Shown here one piece after another: positions 16,149 through 24,436 of a stretch of 33,620 nt of DNA. The number at the start of each line of letters is the position of its first letter. Positions within the stretch are counted from its first letter, which is position 1. The translations under genes and the position numbers were made by a program. Source of the DNA: JBCBDX01 sp039815825. GTDB lineage: Bacteria; Pseudomonadota; Alphaproteobacteria; Rhizobiales; Rhizobiaceae. The DNA lies in contig JBCBYO010000033.1 of assembly GCA_039815825.1 (NCBI GenBank), positions 1 to 33,620 on the forward strand. The letters are read 5' to 3'. The notes beneath the pieces are model-generated. The model was not told the DNA's origin. It ran no database searches and worked only from the letters and a program-made list of their open reading frames with translations.

Positions 16149-17618
16149 TTAGGCTGCGTATTCTTTGCTGCTTGGCACAGCATTTGTCGCCTCACCGATG
16201 GTGACGCGTCCACGGCCAGCCCGCTTTGATTCATAAAGAAATCTGTCTGCAGCGCCGATGATCTCAGCCGCCGAACGACCGTGACGTGGCCAAATAGAAA
16301 TACCGATTGAGCAGCCCACTTGTAACGCAGTTGAGCCAAACATGACCGGTTTTGTCGCGCTATCAATCAACGCATCGCCCAGCCAAACCAAATGATCCAC
16401 GCTTTCGCTTTTGGTGATGATGGCCACAAACTCGTCGCCACCTACACGCGCCAAAAGCCCGGCATCACCAATCCCGTCCGATAGCCGGTCGGCGACCGTC
16501 CGCAAAACCGCATCACCAGCATTGTGTCCGTGCGTGTCGTTTACGGCCTTAAAACGGTCCAGATCGATGCACATCACTGCAAATGTTTCATCGGCCTTGC
16601 CAGATACCATTGCCTCTAACTTTTGATCAAATTGGACCCTGTTGGGCAAACCGGTCAGCGCATCATGGTTTGCCAACTTTCGATTTGCCGCTTCGCTTTT
16701 AGCAAGCAAAGCAACCGCCTTGGAGTGGGCACGGAGCGGCAAATACAGCGCAATGACCAAAAGGCCGAAAAGAAACAAAGCCAAAGGTGCAATGTGCCCG
16801 ATTATGAGAATATCGATACGTTTGGGCCGCCAACGGAAATGCACCTGCGGTGGCTCACCAGCATTCGGAAAGGGTACCATATGAGGGCTCACATGAAGGT
16901 CAGGTCCGCTTACGGCCAGTTCCGCATATCGCGGTTCAAGGCCAAGTTGGCCAGCAAAATCAGTGACATAAGTCGCCTCAAGTGGCATGAACCCGAACAG
17001 AACGTATTGGCCGCCAAGATCCGAACTAACCGTGCCACGTTCAGATGTAATGACTTGGGCCGTTACGATGCCAAACTCGCCATCGACATATCGATAAGCC
17101 CCAACCGCGACATCAGGTAAGCCGGATACTTGCGATACCGGCATAACGGAAACTCCATCTATCTCGACTTTGCGCCGCTCAAATTGCTGTCGTGCCTTTG
17201 CGATAATATCCTGATTTTGGAGGAGGTAAGGTATTGCGTCGGCCTCGGTAATCGCTTCGCCTAGTTCTGCCGCAAAAAACACATTGTCGGATGGATCGAT
17301 TACAATTGCCGCTTGAAAGTCCGTGTCCCAGGTGAACCAGTCGACAAGTTCGTCTTGCCAGAAAGCATTGGACTCATTTTCCGGTAACTGAAAGGCTGCG
17401 ATCGTCTCATCCCAGAAACTAATCTCAGCTTGCACTGTGAGCGCCCCTTGCAGTTCGACGTCAAGTTCTCGCGTGATAAGCTTTCGTTCGGCCTCGGCGA
17501 CAAGGAACCCGGCTTGGTGGGCGGCGGTAAACGTCACGAAACCAAGAAGAACTGCAAACGCCGCAATGGCCGCGCTTGCACCGAACCAAATATGAAATTG
17601 CGCGTGTTTTCTACTCAT
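16149..17618 (-). CDS. CHASE4-type sensor diguanylate cyclase (GGDEF protein)
   Basis: A 489-residue membrane protein. A first transmembrane helix at about 12-34 and a second at about 267-292 flank a periplasmic CHASE4-like sensor domain (ISFWDETIAAF near 66-76; FTWDTDFQAAIVID near 95-108). The cytoplasmic GGDEF domain starts with LANHDALTGLPNR (315-327), has the DLDRFKAVNDTHGHNAGD substrate region (352-369) and an intact GGDEF at 393-397, so it should make cyclic di-GMP from two GTP. The inhibitory I-site RxxD, expected five residues before GGDEF, is GDAG (384-387), so product inhibition at that site is unlikely. No EAL domain is present. The gene is divergent from the exported-protein cluster. 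Confidence 0.95.
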   Translation of the reverse strand: MSRKHAQFHIWFGASAAIAAFAVLLGFVTFTAAHQAGFLVAEAERKLITRELDVELQGALTVQAEISFWDETIAAFQLPENESNAFWQDELVDWFTWDTDFQAAIVIDPSDNVFFAAELGEAITEADAIPYLLQNQDIIAKARQQFERRKVEIDGVSVMPVSQVSGLPDVAVGAYRYVDGEFGIVTAQVITSERGTVSSDLGGQYVLFGFMPLEATYVTDFAGQLGLEPRYAELAVSGPDLHVSPHMVPFPNAGEPPQVHFRWRPKRIDILIIGHIAPLALFLFGLLVIALYLPLRAHSKAVALLAKSEAANRKLANHDALTGLPNRVQFDQKLEAMVSGKADETFAVMCIDLDRFKAVNDTHGHNAGDAVLRTVADRLSDGIGDAGLLARVGGDEFVAIITKSESVDHLVWLGDALIDSATKPVMFGSTALQVGCSIGISIWPRHGRSAAEIIGAADRFLYESKRAGRGRVTIGEATNAVPSSKEYAA

Positions 17619-17732
17619 ACCGCCCTCACCCTGCTCTTTAGCGGTAGCAAACAGCGATCATTTTTCGGTTCACACGGTTGGTTTTTATTCAGTTAAGGGC
17701 AATAGTGAGCGCTGTATCAATCGGGGACCATC

Positions 17733-18347
17733 ATGCGCAGACTATGTGTTTTGGCGGGCTTGGGCGTGTTGTCGACAATGACAATTGCCTATGCGTCGCC
17801 GGGTATTGAACTTGTTTGTTATGAACGCGATTTTCAGGCGTTGGTGGGTTTTGAGGATGACTGGTCTCGAGCCTACATTGAGACAAACGCCGAAGGTGAA
17901 ATAATTATTCCCGCCACGGACAATGGTGGGAGCGGACCTTTTGAATTTGCAGGCGATAATTGGCGGTTGAACGGCTTTCTACCTGAAGCGCAATTAGCGC
18001 TACCCAATGGCACCACCGCGCGCTGCTATCAAACAAAAGAGAACATCAAAACGCTTACCTTTTACGGTGAGCAAATGCCGTTTCGTTGGAATGCATATGC
18101 TGCCGATGGCTTAGGGTCAGGCAACGTGCGGGCGACCCCATCAGTCTTGGGCGAGAAGATCGGTTCGCTTGGAAGCGGTGAACCCGTCGTCATCTTAAGC
18201 AATACCGATGTGTTCTTGGACGGCTTTTTTTGGTTCAAGATAGAATATGGGAAGCGCGAACGCGGATACATCTGGGGCGCTTTACTATGCACCAACAATG
18301 ATGATGACCACCAACTCCAATCAACAGTCAGGAAATGCAGCCAATGA
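17733..18347 (+). CDS. Exported protein with C-terminal SH3-like domain
   Basis: A 204-residue protein with a signal peptide (cleavage probably after residue 21-22, AYA-S). The N-terminal region (23-120) has no recognised domain and contains Cys29 and Cys98. Residues about 126-186 look like a bacterial SH3 domain: GLGSGNVRATPSVLGEKIG, GEPVVILSN, FFWFKIEYG and RGYIWGALL. Such domains often bind peptidoglycan peptides, which would place it in the periplasm. GGGGA lies 6 bases before the ATG. Its stop overlaps the start of the next gene (ATGA), implying translational coupling and a shared task. It is the first gene rightward from the GGDEF divergon. Function beyond the SH3 fold is unknown. Confidence 0.82.
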   Translation: MRRLCVLAGLGVLSTMTIAYASPGIELVCYERDFQALVGFEDDWSRAYIETNAEGEIIIPATDNGGSGPFEFAGDNWRLNGFLPEAQLALPNGTTARCYQTKENIKTLTFYGEQMPFRWNAYAADGLGSGNVRATPSVLGEKIGSLGSGEPVVILSNTDVFLDGFFWFKIEYGKRERGYIWGALLCTNNDDDHQLQSTVRKCSQ

Positions 18348-18754
18348 AAATGCTCATGAAACTCGCTTCAGTTCTCGCAGCCCTACTCGCTTTTGCGTCA
18401 CTGGCATTTGCTGACCCTCAAGGGTTTTATATTGTAAATGGCGAAAACCCTGACGGCTCAGAATATGGCGGCACTGTATCTGTCGAACGCACCGGCGAAA
18501 CCTATGCCGTTACGTGGGACATCGGCGGTACGATTTTTGAGGGCACTGCACTCGGAGCAGCACCGGTCAAGGGCATGACCATTATGGGCCCGGCCGACGA
18601 AAATGATTATGTATTGACAGTCGGCTATGTTTCCGGACCCGACAACTTCGGCATCGCATACTATATTGAGCAGGATGATGGCACGTGGCAGGGCATTTGG
18701 GCATTTGGCGGTTCAGACATCGTCGCCACTGAAAGCTGGGTTCGCGCCGAATAG
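18344..18754 (+). CDS. Small exported protein of unknown function, paralogue A
   Basis: A 136-residue exported protein with a signal peptide ending AFADP. The mature part is beta-rich, with regularly placed Gly and aromatic residues: RTGETYAVTWDIGG, a GAAPV segment, IMGPADENDYVLTVGY and GTWQGIW. It is about half identical by eye to the protein at 19124. Similar proteins in alphaproteobacteria are sometimes labelled fibronectin-binding or hypothetical, on thin evidence. The ATG at 18344 is used because AGGAA lies about 10 bases upstream; an ATG at 18335 would sit too close to it. The start overlaps the SH3-protein stop as ATGA, so the two are translated together. No cysteines or catalytic motif are visible. 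Confidence 0.83.
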   Translation: MKMLMKLASVLAALLAFASLAFADPQGFYIVNGENPDGSEYGGTVSVERTGETYAVTWDIGGTIFEGTALGAAPVKGMTIMGPADENDYVLTVGYVSGPDNFGIAYYIEQDDGTWQGIWAFGGSDIVATESWVRAE

Positions 18755-19123
18755 ATAAATGGGCAAAGTATTTTGCCGGTTATCTCATTCAAGGATGAAA
18801 AATATCCGCCCCACATATCGAGTACTACTTCTGCAAAACGCTAAATGTAGCGTTGGTCATTTTATTGCCACGAATTGAAAACAGCTTTCTGATGGCGGAA
18901 AAAATTGAACAAACCCAGAGCCAACTTATAAGTCGAGTCTCGACGGTGGTCTTGTTCAAATCCTCATCGGCCACTCAATATGGGGCATAAAGCAGAACGC
19001 TTATTGCCAATACTGAAAACGACAAGAGCCGAAAACTAACCGGCCGTTCGGAAGCTGGGTCAAAGCCCTAGTCAGCGAGCGACCGCAGCTATTGTGCTGA
19101 AAATTGGGAAGGGATGGACCAAA
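18755..19123. other. Intergenic region between paralogues, with small inverted repeats
   Basis: A stretch of 369 bases with no credible gene. It contains three short dyads: GGCAAA-GTAT-TTTGCC at 18762-18777, AACGCTA-AATG-TAGCGTT at 18837-18854 followed by a T-rich run, and GTCGAG-T-CTCGAC at 18932-18944. The first or second may act as a weak terminator for the upstream pair, and the region must hold any promoter for the second paralogue. Base composition looks more AT-rich than the neighbouring genes. No tRNA or known riboswitch was recognised. Confidence 0.5.
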
Positions 19124-19564
19124 ATGCAACGAATGATGAAAGCGCTTACAGCTTCGCTGATTTTGCTGGCAACGACCGCTATCGGTGTCGCAGGCCCTGA
19201 GGGTAATTACGACGTACGTGGCACAGGCGTAGACGGAGAACCGTATGCGGGCTCGGTCACTGTTACCCGGACAGGCGAAACCTACAGTGTAAAATGGAAC
19301 ATAGGAGGCGATACATATTTCGGATCCGGCATCGGCGCGTCGCCTTTGCATAATGGTGCCATTATGGGCCATGCCAGCGAAAGCGATAACGTGCTCACGA
19401 TCGGATACTCGGGGAGCTATGAAGAACTGCGCGTCGCCTTCTACATGGAACATGCAAACGGCGTCTGGCAGGGTATCTGGACCGAATATGGTTCGCCCAA
19501 GGTTTCGGTCGAAAACTGGTATCCGAAGAGAGATGATGGCCAGAAACGTATTCTCGAATACTAG
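19124..19564 (+). CDS. Small exported protein of unknown function, paralogue B
   Basis: A 146-residue exported protein with a signal peptide (hydrophobic core at about 8-22, cleavage near VAG). The mature part repeats the plan of paralogue A in the same order: RTGETYSVKWNIGG, a GASPL segment, IMGHASESDNVLTIGY and GVWQGIW. It has an extra basic tail of about 10 residues. The ATG at 19124 is chosen because GAAGGGA lies about 9 bases upstream; an in-frame TTG at 19094 is a weaker choice. A 369-base gap separates it from paralogue A, so it may have its own promoter. It converges on nadE with 29 bases between stops. Function unknown. Confidence 0.83.
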   Translation: MQRMMKALTASLILLATTAIGVAGPEGNYDVRGTGVDGEPYAGSVTVTRTGETYSVKWNIGGDTYFGSGIGASPLHNGAIMGHASESDNVLTIGYSGSYEELRVAFYMEHANGVWQGIWTEYGSPKVSVENWYPKRDDGQKRILEY

Positions 19565-19593
19565 CGGCGCTGTCACATATTTGTAGAAGCGGG

Positions 19594-21267
19594 CTAGTTT
19601 CGATCTCTAAATCGGTTCGTGATCGGATATCGCCGATCGCGGCCGAAATTTTTGCGCGTAAGTTTAACGCCGGGCGCGCTTTGTCGACGCTTATATTCCG
19701 CAATGTAAAGCAAATGCTCGATCCGATGAACCAAGTCACGTTCATGGCCACGGGCGACAATCGCATCAACTGCCATCTCTTTCTCAACCAAACATGACAA
19801 GATGTCATCCAGAGCTGGGTATGGGGGCAATGAATCCTGATCTGTTTGATCGGGCCTTAGTTCCGCCGATGGTGCTTTATCGATGATGTTTTGCGGGATC
19901 ACCGCACCGGTCGGCCCCAACGCACCGGGTGGCGTATGCTTGTTACGCCAATCCGACATGGCATAGACGTCCATCTTGTAGACGTCCTTGATCGGGTTAA
20001 AGCCACCATTCATGTCACCATAAAGGGTCGCATAGCCCACCGACATTTCCGACTTGTTTCCTGTTGTGACAACCATCGACCCAAACTTGTTGGAAATCGC
20101 CATCAAGATGGTCCCACGTGTGCGCGACTGCAAATTTTCTTCGGTAACCCCCTCGTCCGTACCCGAAAAGAGACCACCCAAGGCCTCAGTGAAACCTTCA
20201 ACGGGCGCGTGTATGGGCACGATGTCGTACCGGCAGCCCAACAACTTGGCGCAGTCAGCCGCATCCTTCAGAGAATCCTCTGACGTGTAAGCGTAAGGCA
20301 GCATGACCGCACGCAAACGTTCTTCACCCAACGCGTCTACCGCTAGCGCGGCGCACAAGGCTGAATCGATGCCGCCAGACAGGCCAAGGACAACATTTTT
20401 AAAGCCATTTTTGTTCACATAGTCGCGCAAGCCCAGCATGCAGGCGCGATAATTGCCTTCAAGGCCCTCAGGAACCTGAGAGCGCGGCCCCTCGGTACAG
20501 ACCCAGGTTTCTTCAACCCGTTTCCAAGCAACAACAGTCACTTGTTCTTCAAACTGGCTCATCTGGAAGGCAAGCGAACGATCGGCATTAAACGCAAACG
20601 AAGCACCGTCAAAAACCAGCTCATCCTGTCCACCCAATTGGTTGGCGTAAATCAAGGGCAGGTCACTCTCAATGACTTGGCGAATGACGACCTGGTACCG
20701 TACATCCATCTTGTCCTGGTAATAGGGCGAGCCGTTTGGGACGACCAAGAGCTCAGCGCCGCTCTCAGCCAGCGTTTCGCACACCCCCATATCGCCCCAA
20801 ATGTCTTCGCAAACCGGTATACCGAGCCGTATGCCCCTAAAATTCACCGGCCCGGGCATTGGCCCTTCATCAAACACGCGCTTTTCGTCAAACTCGCCGT
20901 AATTGGGCAAGTCCACCTTGTGGCGTTCGGCGGTGATCTTGCCGTCATCCAGCACCATGACGGAGTTGTGCCGTTTTTCGCCACGCGCCAGCGGCACGCC
21001 GATTATGACACCTGGCCCGCCATCGCTCGTTTCCTCCGCAAACGCTTCAACGGCTCGCTCACAAGCTTCTAGAAATGCGGGCTTCATCACCAGATCTTCC
21101 GGTGGATAACCGGATACAAAAAGCTCGGTGAACAACACCAAATCCGCGCCTTGACGCGCCGCGTCGGCTCTGGCCGCACGTGCTTTTTCCATATTGCCGA
21201 CGATATCGCCGACGGTCGGGTTCAACTGCGCAATGGCTATTCGCAAAATGTCTGGTGCGGAGGTCAT
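19594..21267 (-). CDS. nadE: Glutamine-dependent NAD+ synthetase
   Basis: A 557-residue two-domain enzyme making NAD+ from deamido-NAD+ with glutamine as ammonia donor. The N-terminal nitrilase-type glutaminase (about 8-260) has its Glu-Lys-Cys triad at E48 (LFTELFVSGYPPEDL), K117 (HKVDLPNYGEFDE) and C153 (PVCEDIWGD). The C-terminal ATP-pyrophosphatase domain has the P-loop SGGIDS at 297-302, then TTGNKSEMSVGYATLYGD and a KRRQSAPGVKLT end. Length and domain order match the family. It starts 43 bases after the GFA gene on the same strand, so it may share a transcript with LysR and GFA. Confidence 0.97.
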   Translation of the reverse strand: MTSAPDILRIAIAQLNPTVGDIVGNMEKARAARADAARQGADLVLFTELFVSGYPPEDLVMKPAFLEACERAVEAFAEETSDGGPGVIIGVPLARGEKRHNSVMVLDDGKITAERHKVDLPNYGEFDEKRVFDEGPMPGPVNFRGIRLGIPVCEDIWGDMGVCETLAESGAELLVVPNGSPYYQDKMDVRYQVVIRQVIESDLPLIYANQLGGQDELVFDGASFAFNADRSLAFQMSQFEEQVTVVAWKRVEETWVCTEGPRSQVPEGLEGNYRACMLGLRDYVNKNGFKNVVLGLSGGIDSALCAALAVDALGEERLRAVMLPYAYTSEDSLKDAADCAKLLGCRYDIVPIHAPVEGFTEALGGLFSGTDEGVTEENLQSRTRGTILMAISNKFGSMVVTTGNKSEMSVGYATLYGDMNGGFNPIKDVYKMDVYAMSDWRNKHTPPGALGPTGAVIPQNIIDKAPSAELRPDQTDQDSLPPYPALDDILSCLVEKEMAVDAIVARGHERDLVHRIEHLLYIAEYKRRQSAPGVKLTRKNFGRDRRYPITNRFRDRN

Positions 21268-21310
21268 GGTGCCGATTTATAGCCCTTGTTCAGGACGGGC
21301 AATTATAAAC

Positions 21311-21703
21311 TCAGTCAGCGCCAGGAAATTGCGGCAACCCGTCGCTGATTTCGTAATAATCACCCTTATGCGCGCAATAGATGTGAAAGCCTGATTTAAG
21401 GCCCGTGGGATTGTCAAAAACGCCAGCCATGATTGATGTTTTGTCTGAATTGTGACGCTTCCAAAAAAGAGCTGATCCGCAGATTTTGCAGAAACCACGC
21501 TCAGCTTCCTCGGACGCAGCAAACCAGGTCAGATTTTCGCTTCCCGAGACAGTCAATTGAATATCGTCCGCGCGGGTCGCGCCAACATAATTACCGGTTT
21601 GCTTCCGGCACTGAGTGCAGTGGCAGTAAACAACGTCACGCAACGGGCCCACAACCGAAAACGTCACTGCGCGACAACTACAACTTCCAGCCTGTTCACC
21701 CAA
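21311..21703 (-). CDS. GFA-family (glutathione-dependent formaldehyde-activating-like) zinc protein
   Basis: A 130-residue protein of the GFA/CENP-V fold. Zinc-binding cysteines appear as CSC (8-10), CHCTQC and CKICGS, the full family set. The start is a TTG, supported by a perfect GGAGG six bases upstream and by the absence of any in-frame ATG in the conserved N-terminus; it begins one base after the LysR stop codon. Family members bind zinc and sometimes glutathione, but few have proven activity, and the name is historical. Position between LysR and nadE suggests one transcript. Confidence 0.88.
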   Translation of the reverse strand: MGEQAGSCSCRAVTFSVVGPLRDVVYCHCTQCRKQTGNYVGATRADDIQLTVSGSENLTWFAASEEAERGFCKICGSALFWKRHNSDKTSIMAGVFDNPTGLKSGFHIYCAHKGDYYEISDGLPQFPGAD

Positions 21704-21704
21704 A

Positions 21705-22568
21705 TTAAGCCTCCGTACCTTCGAACTGAGCCTGGTTTGCCTTGAGCAGACTGCTCAGGCGATCGATAACCGTACGCTTGATTGGATCATGACGCTCATC
21801 ATCATGCATGACGATCCACGACATATGGGTGAGTTCTTCGATTACCGGGCCAGACCGACGCAGTCCCGGTTCCTGATCTCCCACAAAACAGGGTAAAACA
21901 CCCTGCCCGCCGCCACCTTTGACCATATCCAACAGCGCCATTGGCGTGGAAACCCACATGGTAATCCACAAATCAGGCCGATTATGCACCCAATCACTTG
22001 ATGGTGTTCGCCCGCTCTCGCGCCCGACGGAAATCCAATTTGGGTTTGAAAATGTATCAAAATCTTTGTGGCAATAGGGCGCAAACGCGACATTGACTGC
22101 CTGGCGCGCCGCCAAATTACCAGCCGTTGGTCGCTGGTTGCGTATGCCTATGTCCGCCTCGCGATGGCTAATATCCAACCGCGCCTCGGAAGTCTTAAAA
22201 CACAACCGAAACGGTTCATCTGGGGTCCATAATTCCCGCAGATGCTGCCCGAGAAACCGTGTTGTCCAAGTTCCGGCCGAAATTGTCACATTCGGCAGCT
22301 GGTAGGCCCCACTAGCCCACTGCTCTATGTCGCCAGCTTGTCGCTGCATCTGACGGACTTTTTCAAGAAGCGCGCGACCATCGACAGCCAACTCATATCC
22401 CGTTTGATGACGGATGAAGAGTTTGCGGCCTGTCGCTTTCTCAAGTGAAGCCATTCGCCGACCGATCGTCGGCGAGCTTATCCCCGTGCGCTGCGAGGCA
22501 GCAGCAAGGCTTCCGGTCTCGGCGACCACGTGAAAAAGCCGGAGCTCATCCCAATCCAATTCAGGCAT
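21705..22568 (-). CDS. LysR-family transcriptional regulator
   Basis: A 287-residue LysR regulator. The helix-turn-helix is at about 5-64: ELRLFHVVAETGSLAAASQR, SSPTIGRRMASLEKATG and the FIRHQTGYELAVDGRAL wing. It belongs by pattern to the group starting with DWDELRLF, often next to small metabolic or membrane genes. The ATG at 22568 has GGGAGT upstream; the frame remains open further but lacks family support. It is head to head with the 56-residue gene at 22677, and its stop is one base before the GFA start, so autoregulation would also set GFA levels. Confidence 0.93.
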   Translation of the reverse strand: MPELDWDELRLFHVVAETGSLAAASQRTGISSPTIGRRMASLEKATGRKLFIRHQTGYELAVDGRALLEKVRQMQRQAGDIEQWASGAYQLPNVTISAGTWTTRFLGQHLRELWTPDEPFRLCFKTSEARLDISHREADIGIRNQRPTAGNLAARQAVNVAFAPYCHKDFDTFSNPNWISVGRESGRTPSSDWVHNRPDLWITMWVSTPMALLDMVKGGGGQGVLPCFVGDQEPGLRRSGPVIEELTHMSWIVMHDDERHDPIKRTVIDRLSSLLKANQAQFEGTEA

Positions 22569-22596
22569 GCAACACTCCCAATTGATCTTCCATCCA

Positions 22597-22612
22597 TGAA
22601 AGACTGCTTTCA
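22597..22612. promoter_or_regulatory. Candidate LysR operator dyad
   Basis: A perfect dyad TGAAAG-ACTG-CTTTCA sits 29 bases upstream of the LysR start, in the 108-base gap shared with the divergent 56-residue gene. Position and symmetry fit a LysR-type operator; binding by the adjacent regulator is inference. Confidence 0.45.
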
Positions 22613-22676
22613 CGCGCACGTCTACTAGCAATTAAAAGGATCGCATAAATTGGAGAAAACTCGAAAGGACCGTACA

Positions 22677-22847
22677 ATGCCTCCCTACTTCTCCAAAAAC
22701 CCGATGACCGATCAACGAGTGCGCCAAAATCGCACGTCACACCCTTTAGAAGATCCTCTAAACCATGAAGATCAACGGGATTTTTTGATAATATTCGAAC
22801 GCTGGCGCGTCGCCAAGCGCGCCGTTTCTCGCCTGTTTGCACGCTAA
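22677..22847 (+). CDS. Small protein of 56 residues, unknown function
   Basis: A short gene starting at ATG 22677 with AAAGGA 7-8 bases upstream. The product is basic and hydrophilic, with a Pro/Asn/Arg-rich first half (QRVRQNRTSHPLEDPLNH) and a C-terminal helix-like segment ending RWRVAKRAVSRLFAR. No signal peptide, membrane helix or cysteine is present. It is divergent from a LysR gene and followed by a strong hairpin, so it looks like a complete transcription unit. The amphipathic end slightly recalls DUF1127-type small proteins, but the match is not good enough to assign. A chance open frame is possible, though the RBS, spacing and context support a real gene. Confidence 0.6.
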   Translation: MPPYFSKNPMTDQRVRQNRTSHPLEDPLNHEDQRDFLIIFERWRVAKRAVSRLFAR

Positions 22848-22853
22848 GAAGAA

Positions 22854-22883
22854 AAGCGCCGGACGAATTTTCGTCCGGCGCTT
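22854..22883 (-). terminator. Strong hairpin terminator for the DAHP synthase gene
   Basis: AAGCGCCGGACGAA and its exact reverse complement TTCGTCCGGCGCTT form a stem of 12-13 usable base pairs. On the minus strand it is followed by TTTTCTTCTT, a good U-tract, 50 bases after the DAHP synthase stop. On the plus strand it lies 6 bases after the small gene and may also stop that transcript. Confidence 0.85.
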
Positions 22884-22932
22884 CATTGAGATCCACTAGG
22901 CGTGAAATATATCTTTCAATTTTGAAAGATGA

Positions 22933-24306
22933 TCACTCCGCAGCTTCAAGCTTTGACGAGGAGCGACCACCTTTCAACCGCTCCGCCACCAAAAATGCCA
23001 ACTCAAGTGCCTGATCAGCATTCAAGCGCGGATCGCAGTGGGTGTGGTAGCGATCGGAAAGCTGCTCTTCGGTGACCGCACGGGCACCGCCCATACATTC
23101 GGTTACGTCCTTGCCGGTCATTTCGATATGGATACCACCAGGATATGTGCCTTCCGCCTCATGAACATCAAAGAAGCCATCGACCTCCGCCAACACGCGG
23201 TCAAACGGTCGTGTTTTGAAACCATTGGCCGAAATCGTGTTGCCATGCATCGGATCGCACGACCAAACAACGCGCTTGCCTTCCCGCTGAACCGCCTTGA
23301 TGAGTTTCGGCAGATGAGCTTCCACCTTGTCGTGCCCAAACCGAGCAATCAATGTCAATCGGCCAGCTTCGTTCTCTGGGTTAAGTGTATCGATCAGATT
23401 GAGAAGATCATCAGCTTCAAGCGAAGGACCGCACTTCAAACCGATCGGGTTTTGCACGCCGCGCGCGAACTCAACATGTGCATGATCAGCTTGCCGGGTA
23501 CGGTCACCGATCCAGATCATGTGGCCAGATGTGGTGTAGTACGCACCGGAAGTTGAATCGACCCGTGTCATTGCTTCTTCATAGCCCAAAAGCAGTGCTT
23601 CATGAGACGTGTAGAAGTCAGTTTCACGCAGTCGCGCGTAGTTTTCAGGCGTGATGCCAATAGAGCGCATAAAGCCCATGGTCTCGGAAATGCGGTCCGC
23701 CAATTGCTGATAGCGCTCACCTTGAGGGCTATCGGCCACAAATCCGAGCATCCACTCGTGAACATTATCAAGGTTGGCATAGCCGCCCTGCGCGAACGCG
23801 CGGATAAGGTTAAGCGTCGCAGCAGACTGCCGGTAAGCCATGATCTGACGTTCCGGATCGGGAATGCGCGAACCTTCGTCAAAATTGATACCGTTGATGA
23901 TGTCGCCGCGGTACGATGGGAGCTCAACATCGCCCTGCTTCTCGATATCCGAGGAACGCGGCTTGGCAAACTGTCCCGCAATTCGGCCAACTTTCACAAC
24001 CGGCTTTGATGAGCCAAAGGTCAAAACAATCGCCATTTGCAAAAATGCGCGGAAGAAGTCGCGAATGTTATCAGCGCCATGCTCCATGAAGCTTTCGGCA
24101 CAATCACCACCTTGAAGCAAAAATGCTTTGCCCGACTCAACATCGGCCAACGCGCCCTTCAACGCGCGCGCCTCACCTGCAAAAACCAAGGGGGGATAGC
24201 TTGAGAGACGCTGCTCAACAGTCGCCAGTGCATCCGCATCGGGATAGCTTGGGACTTGCTTGATCGGTTTGTTACGCCAACTGCTCGGTGTCCAATTCTC
24301 TGCCAT
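22933..24306 (-). CDS. aroG: Class II 3-deoxy-7-phosphoheptulonate (DAHP) synthase
   Basis: A 457-residue plant-type (class II) DAHP synthase, condensing phosphoenolpyruvate and erythrose-4-phosphate in the first step of the shikimate pathway. Visible family motifs include LLQGGDCAESF near residue 65, VGRIAGQFAKPRSS, LPSYRGDIING, WIGDRTRQ, GLKCGPS, VVWSCDPMHGNT and GGIHIEMTGKDVTECMGG, which carry metal- and substrate-binding residues. Length is normal. The ATG at 24306 gives the standard MAENWTPSSWR N-terminus; an open extension to 24393 has no support. It stands alone between the GGCT gene and a strong terminator. The symbol aroG is a choice among aroF/aroG/aroH used for this family. Confidence 0.95.
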   Translation of the reverse strand: MAENWTPSSWRNKPIKQVPSYPDADALATVEQRLSSYPPLVFAGEARALKGALADVESGKAFLLQGGDCAESFMEHGADNIRDFFRAFLQMAIVLTFGSSKPVVKVGRIAGQFAKPRSSDIEKQGDVELPSYRGDIINGINFDEGSRIPDPERQIMAYRQSAATLNLIRAFAQGGYANLDNVHEWMLGFVADSPQGERYQQLADRISETMGFMRSIGITPENYARLRETDFYTSHEALLLGYEEAMTRVDSTSGAYYTTSGHMIWIGDRTRQADHAHVEFARGVQNPIGLKCGPSLEADDLLNLIDTLNPENEAGRLTLIARFGHDKVEAHLPKLIKAVQREGKRVVWSCDPMHGNTISANGFKTRPFDRVLAEVDGFFDVHEAEGTYPGGIHIEMTGKDVTECMGGARAVTEEQLSDRYHTHCDPRLNADQALELAFLVAERLKGGRSSSKLEAAE

Positions 24307-24436
24307 GGTTTCGTTACCCGTCGTGGTTTGTTGAATTTCGCCCGCTTCTCGGGGCGAACGCGTCCCTATACCCAAGCCGACAAGCGCTGTCACCCCGACG
24401 CTTGTTTAACCTGCAACAGAGCCGTGACTGTGGCTT

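Noticed and set aside
18925..18985. A tRNA-like 3' end: a T-loop-like GTTCAAATC followed by a CGGCCACT stretch.
   Set aside because: The T-stem does not pair, no matching 5' acceptor sequence is found about 70 bases upstream, and the anticodon arm does not fold.
21274..21310. Imperfect hairpin (TTTATAGCCC with GGGC...TATAAA) between GFA and nadE.
   Set aside because: Long loop, bulged stem and no U-tract; too weak to call a terminator.
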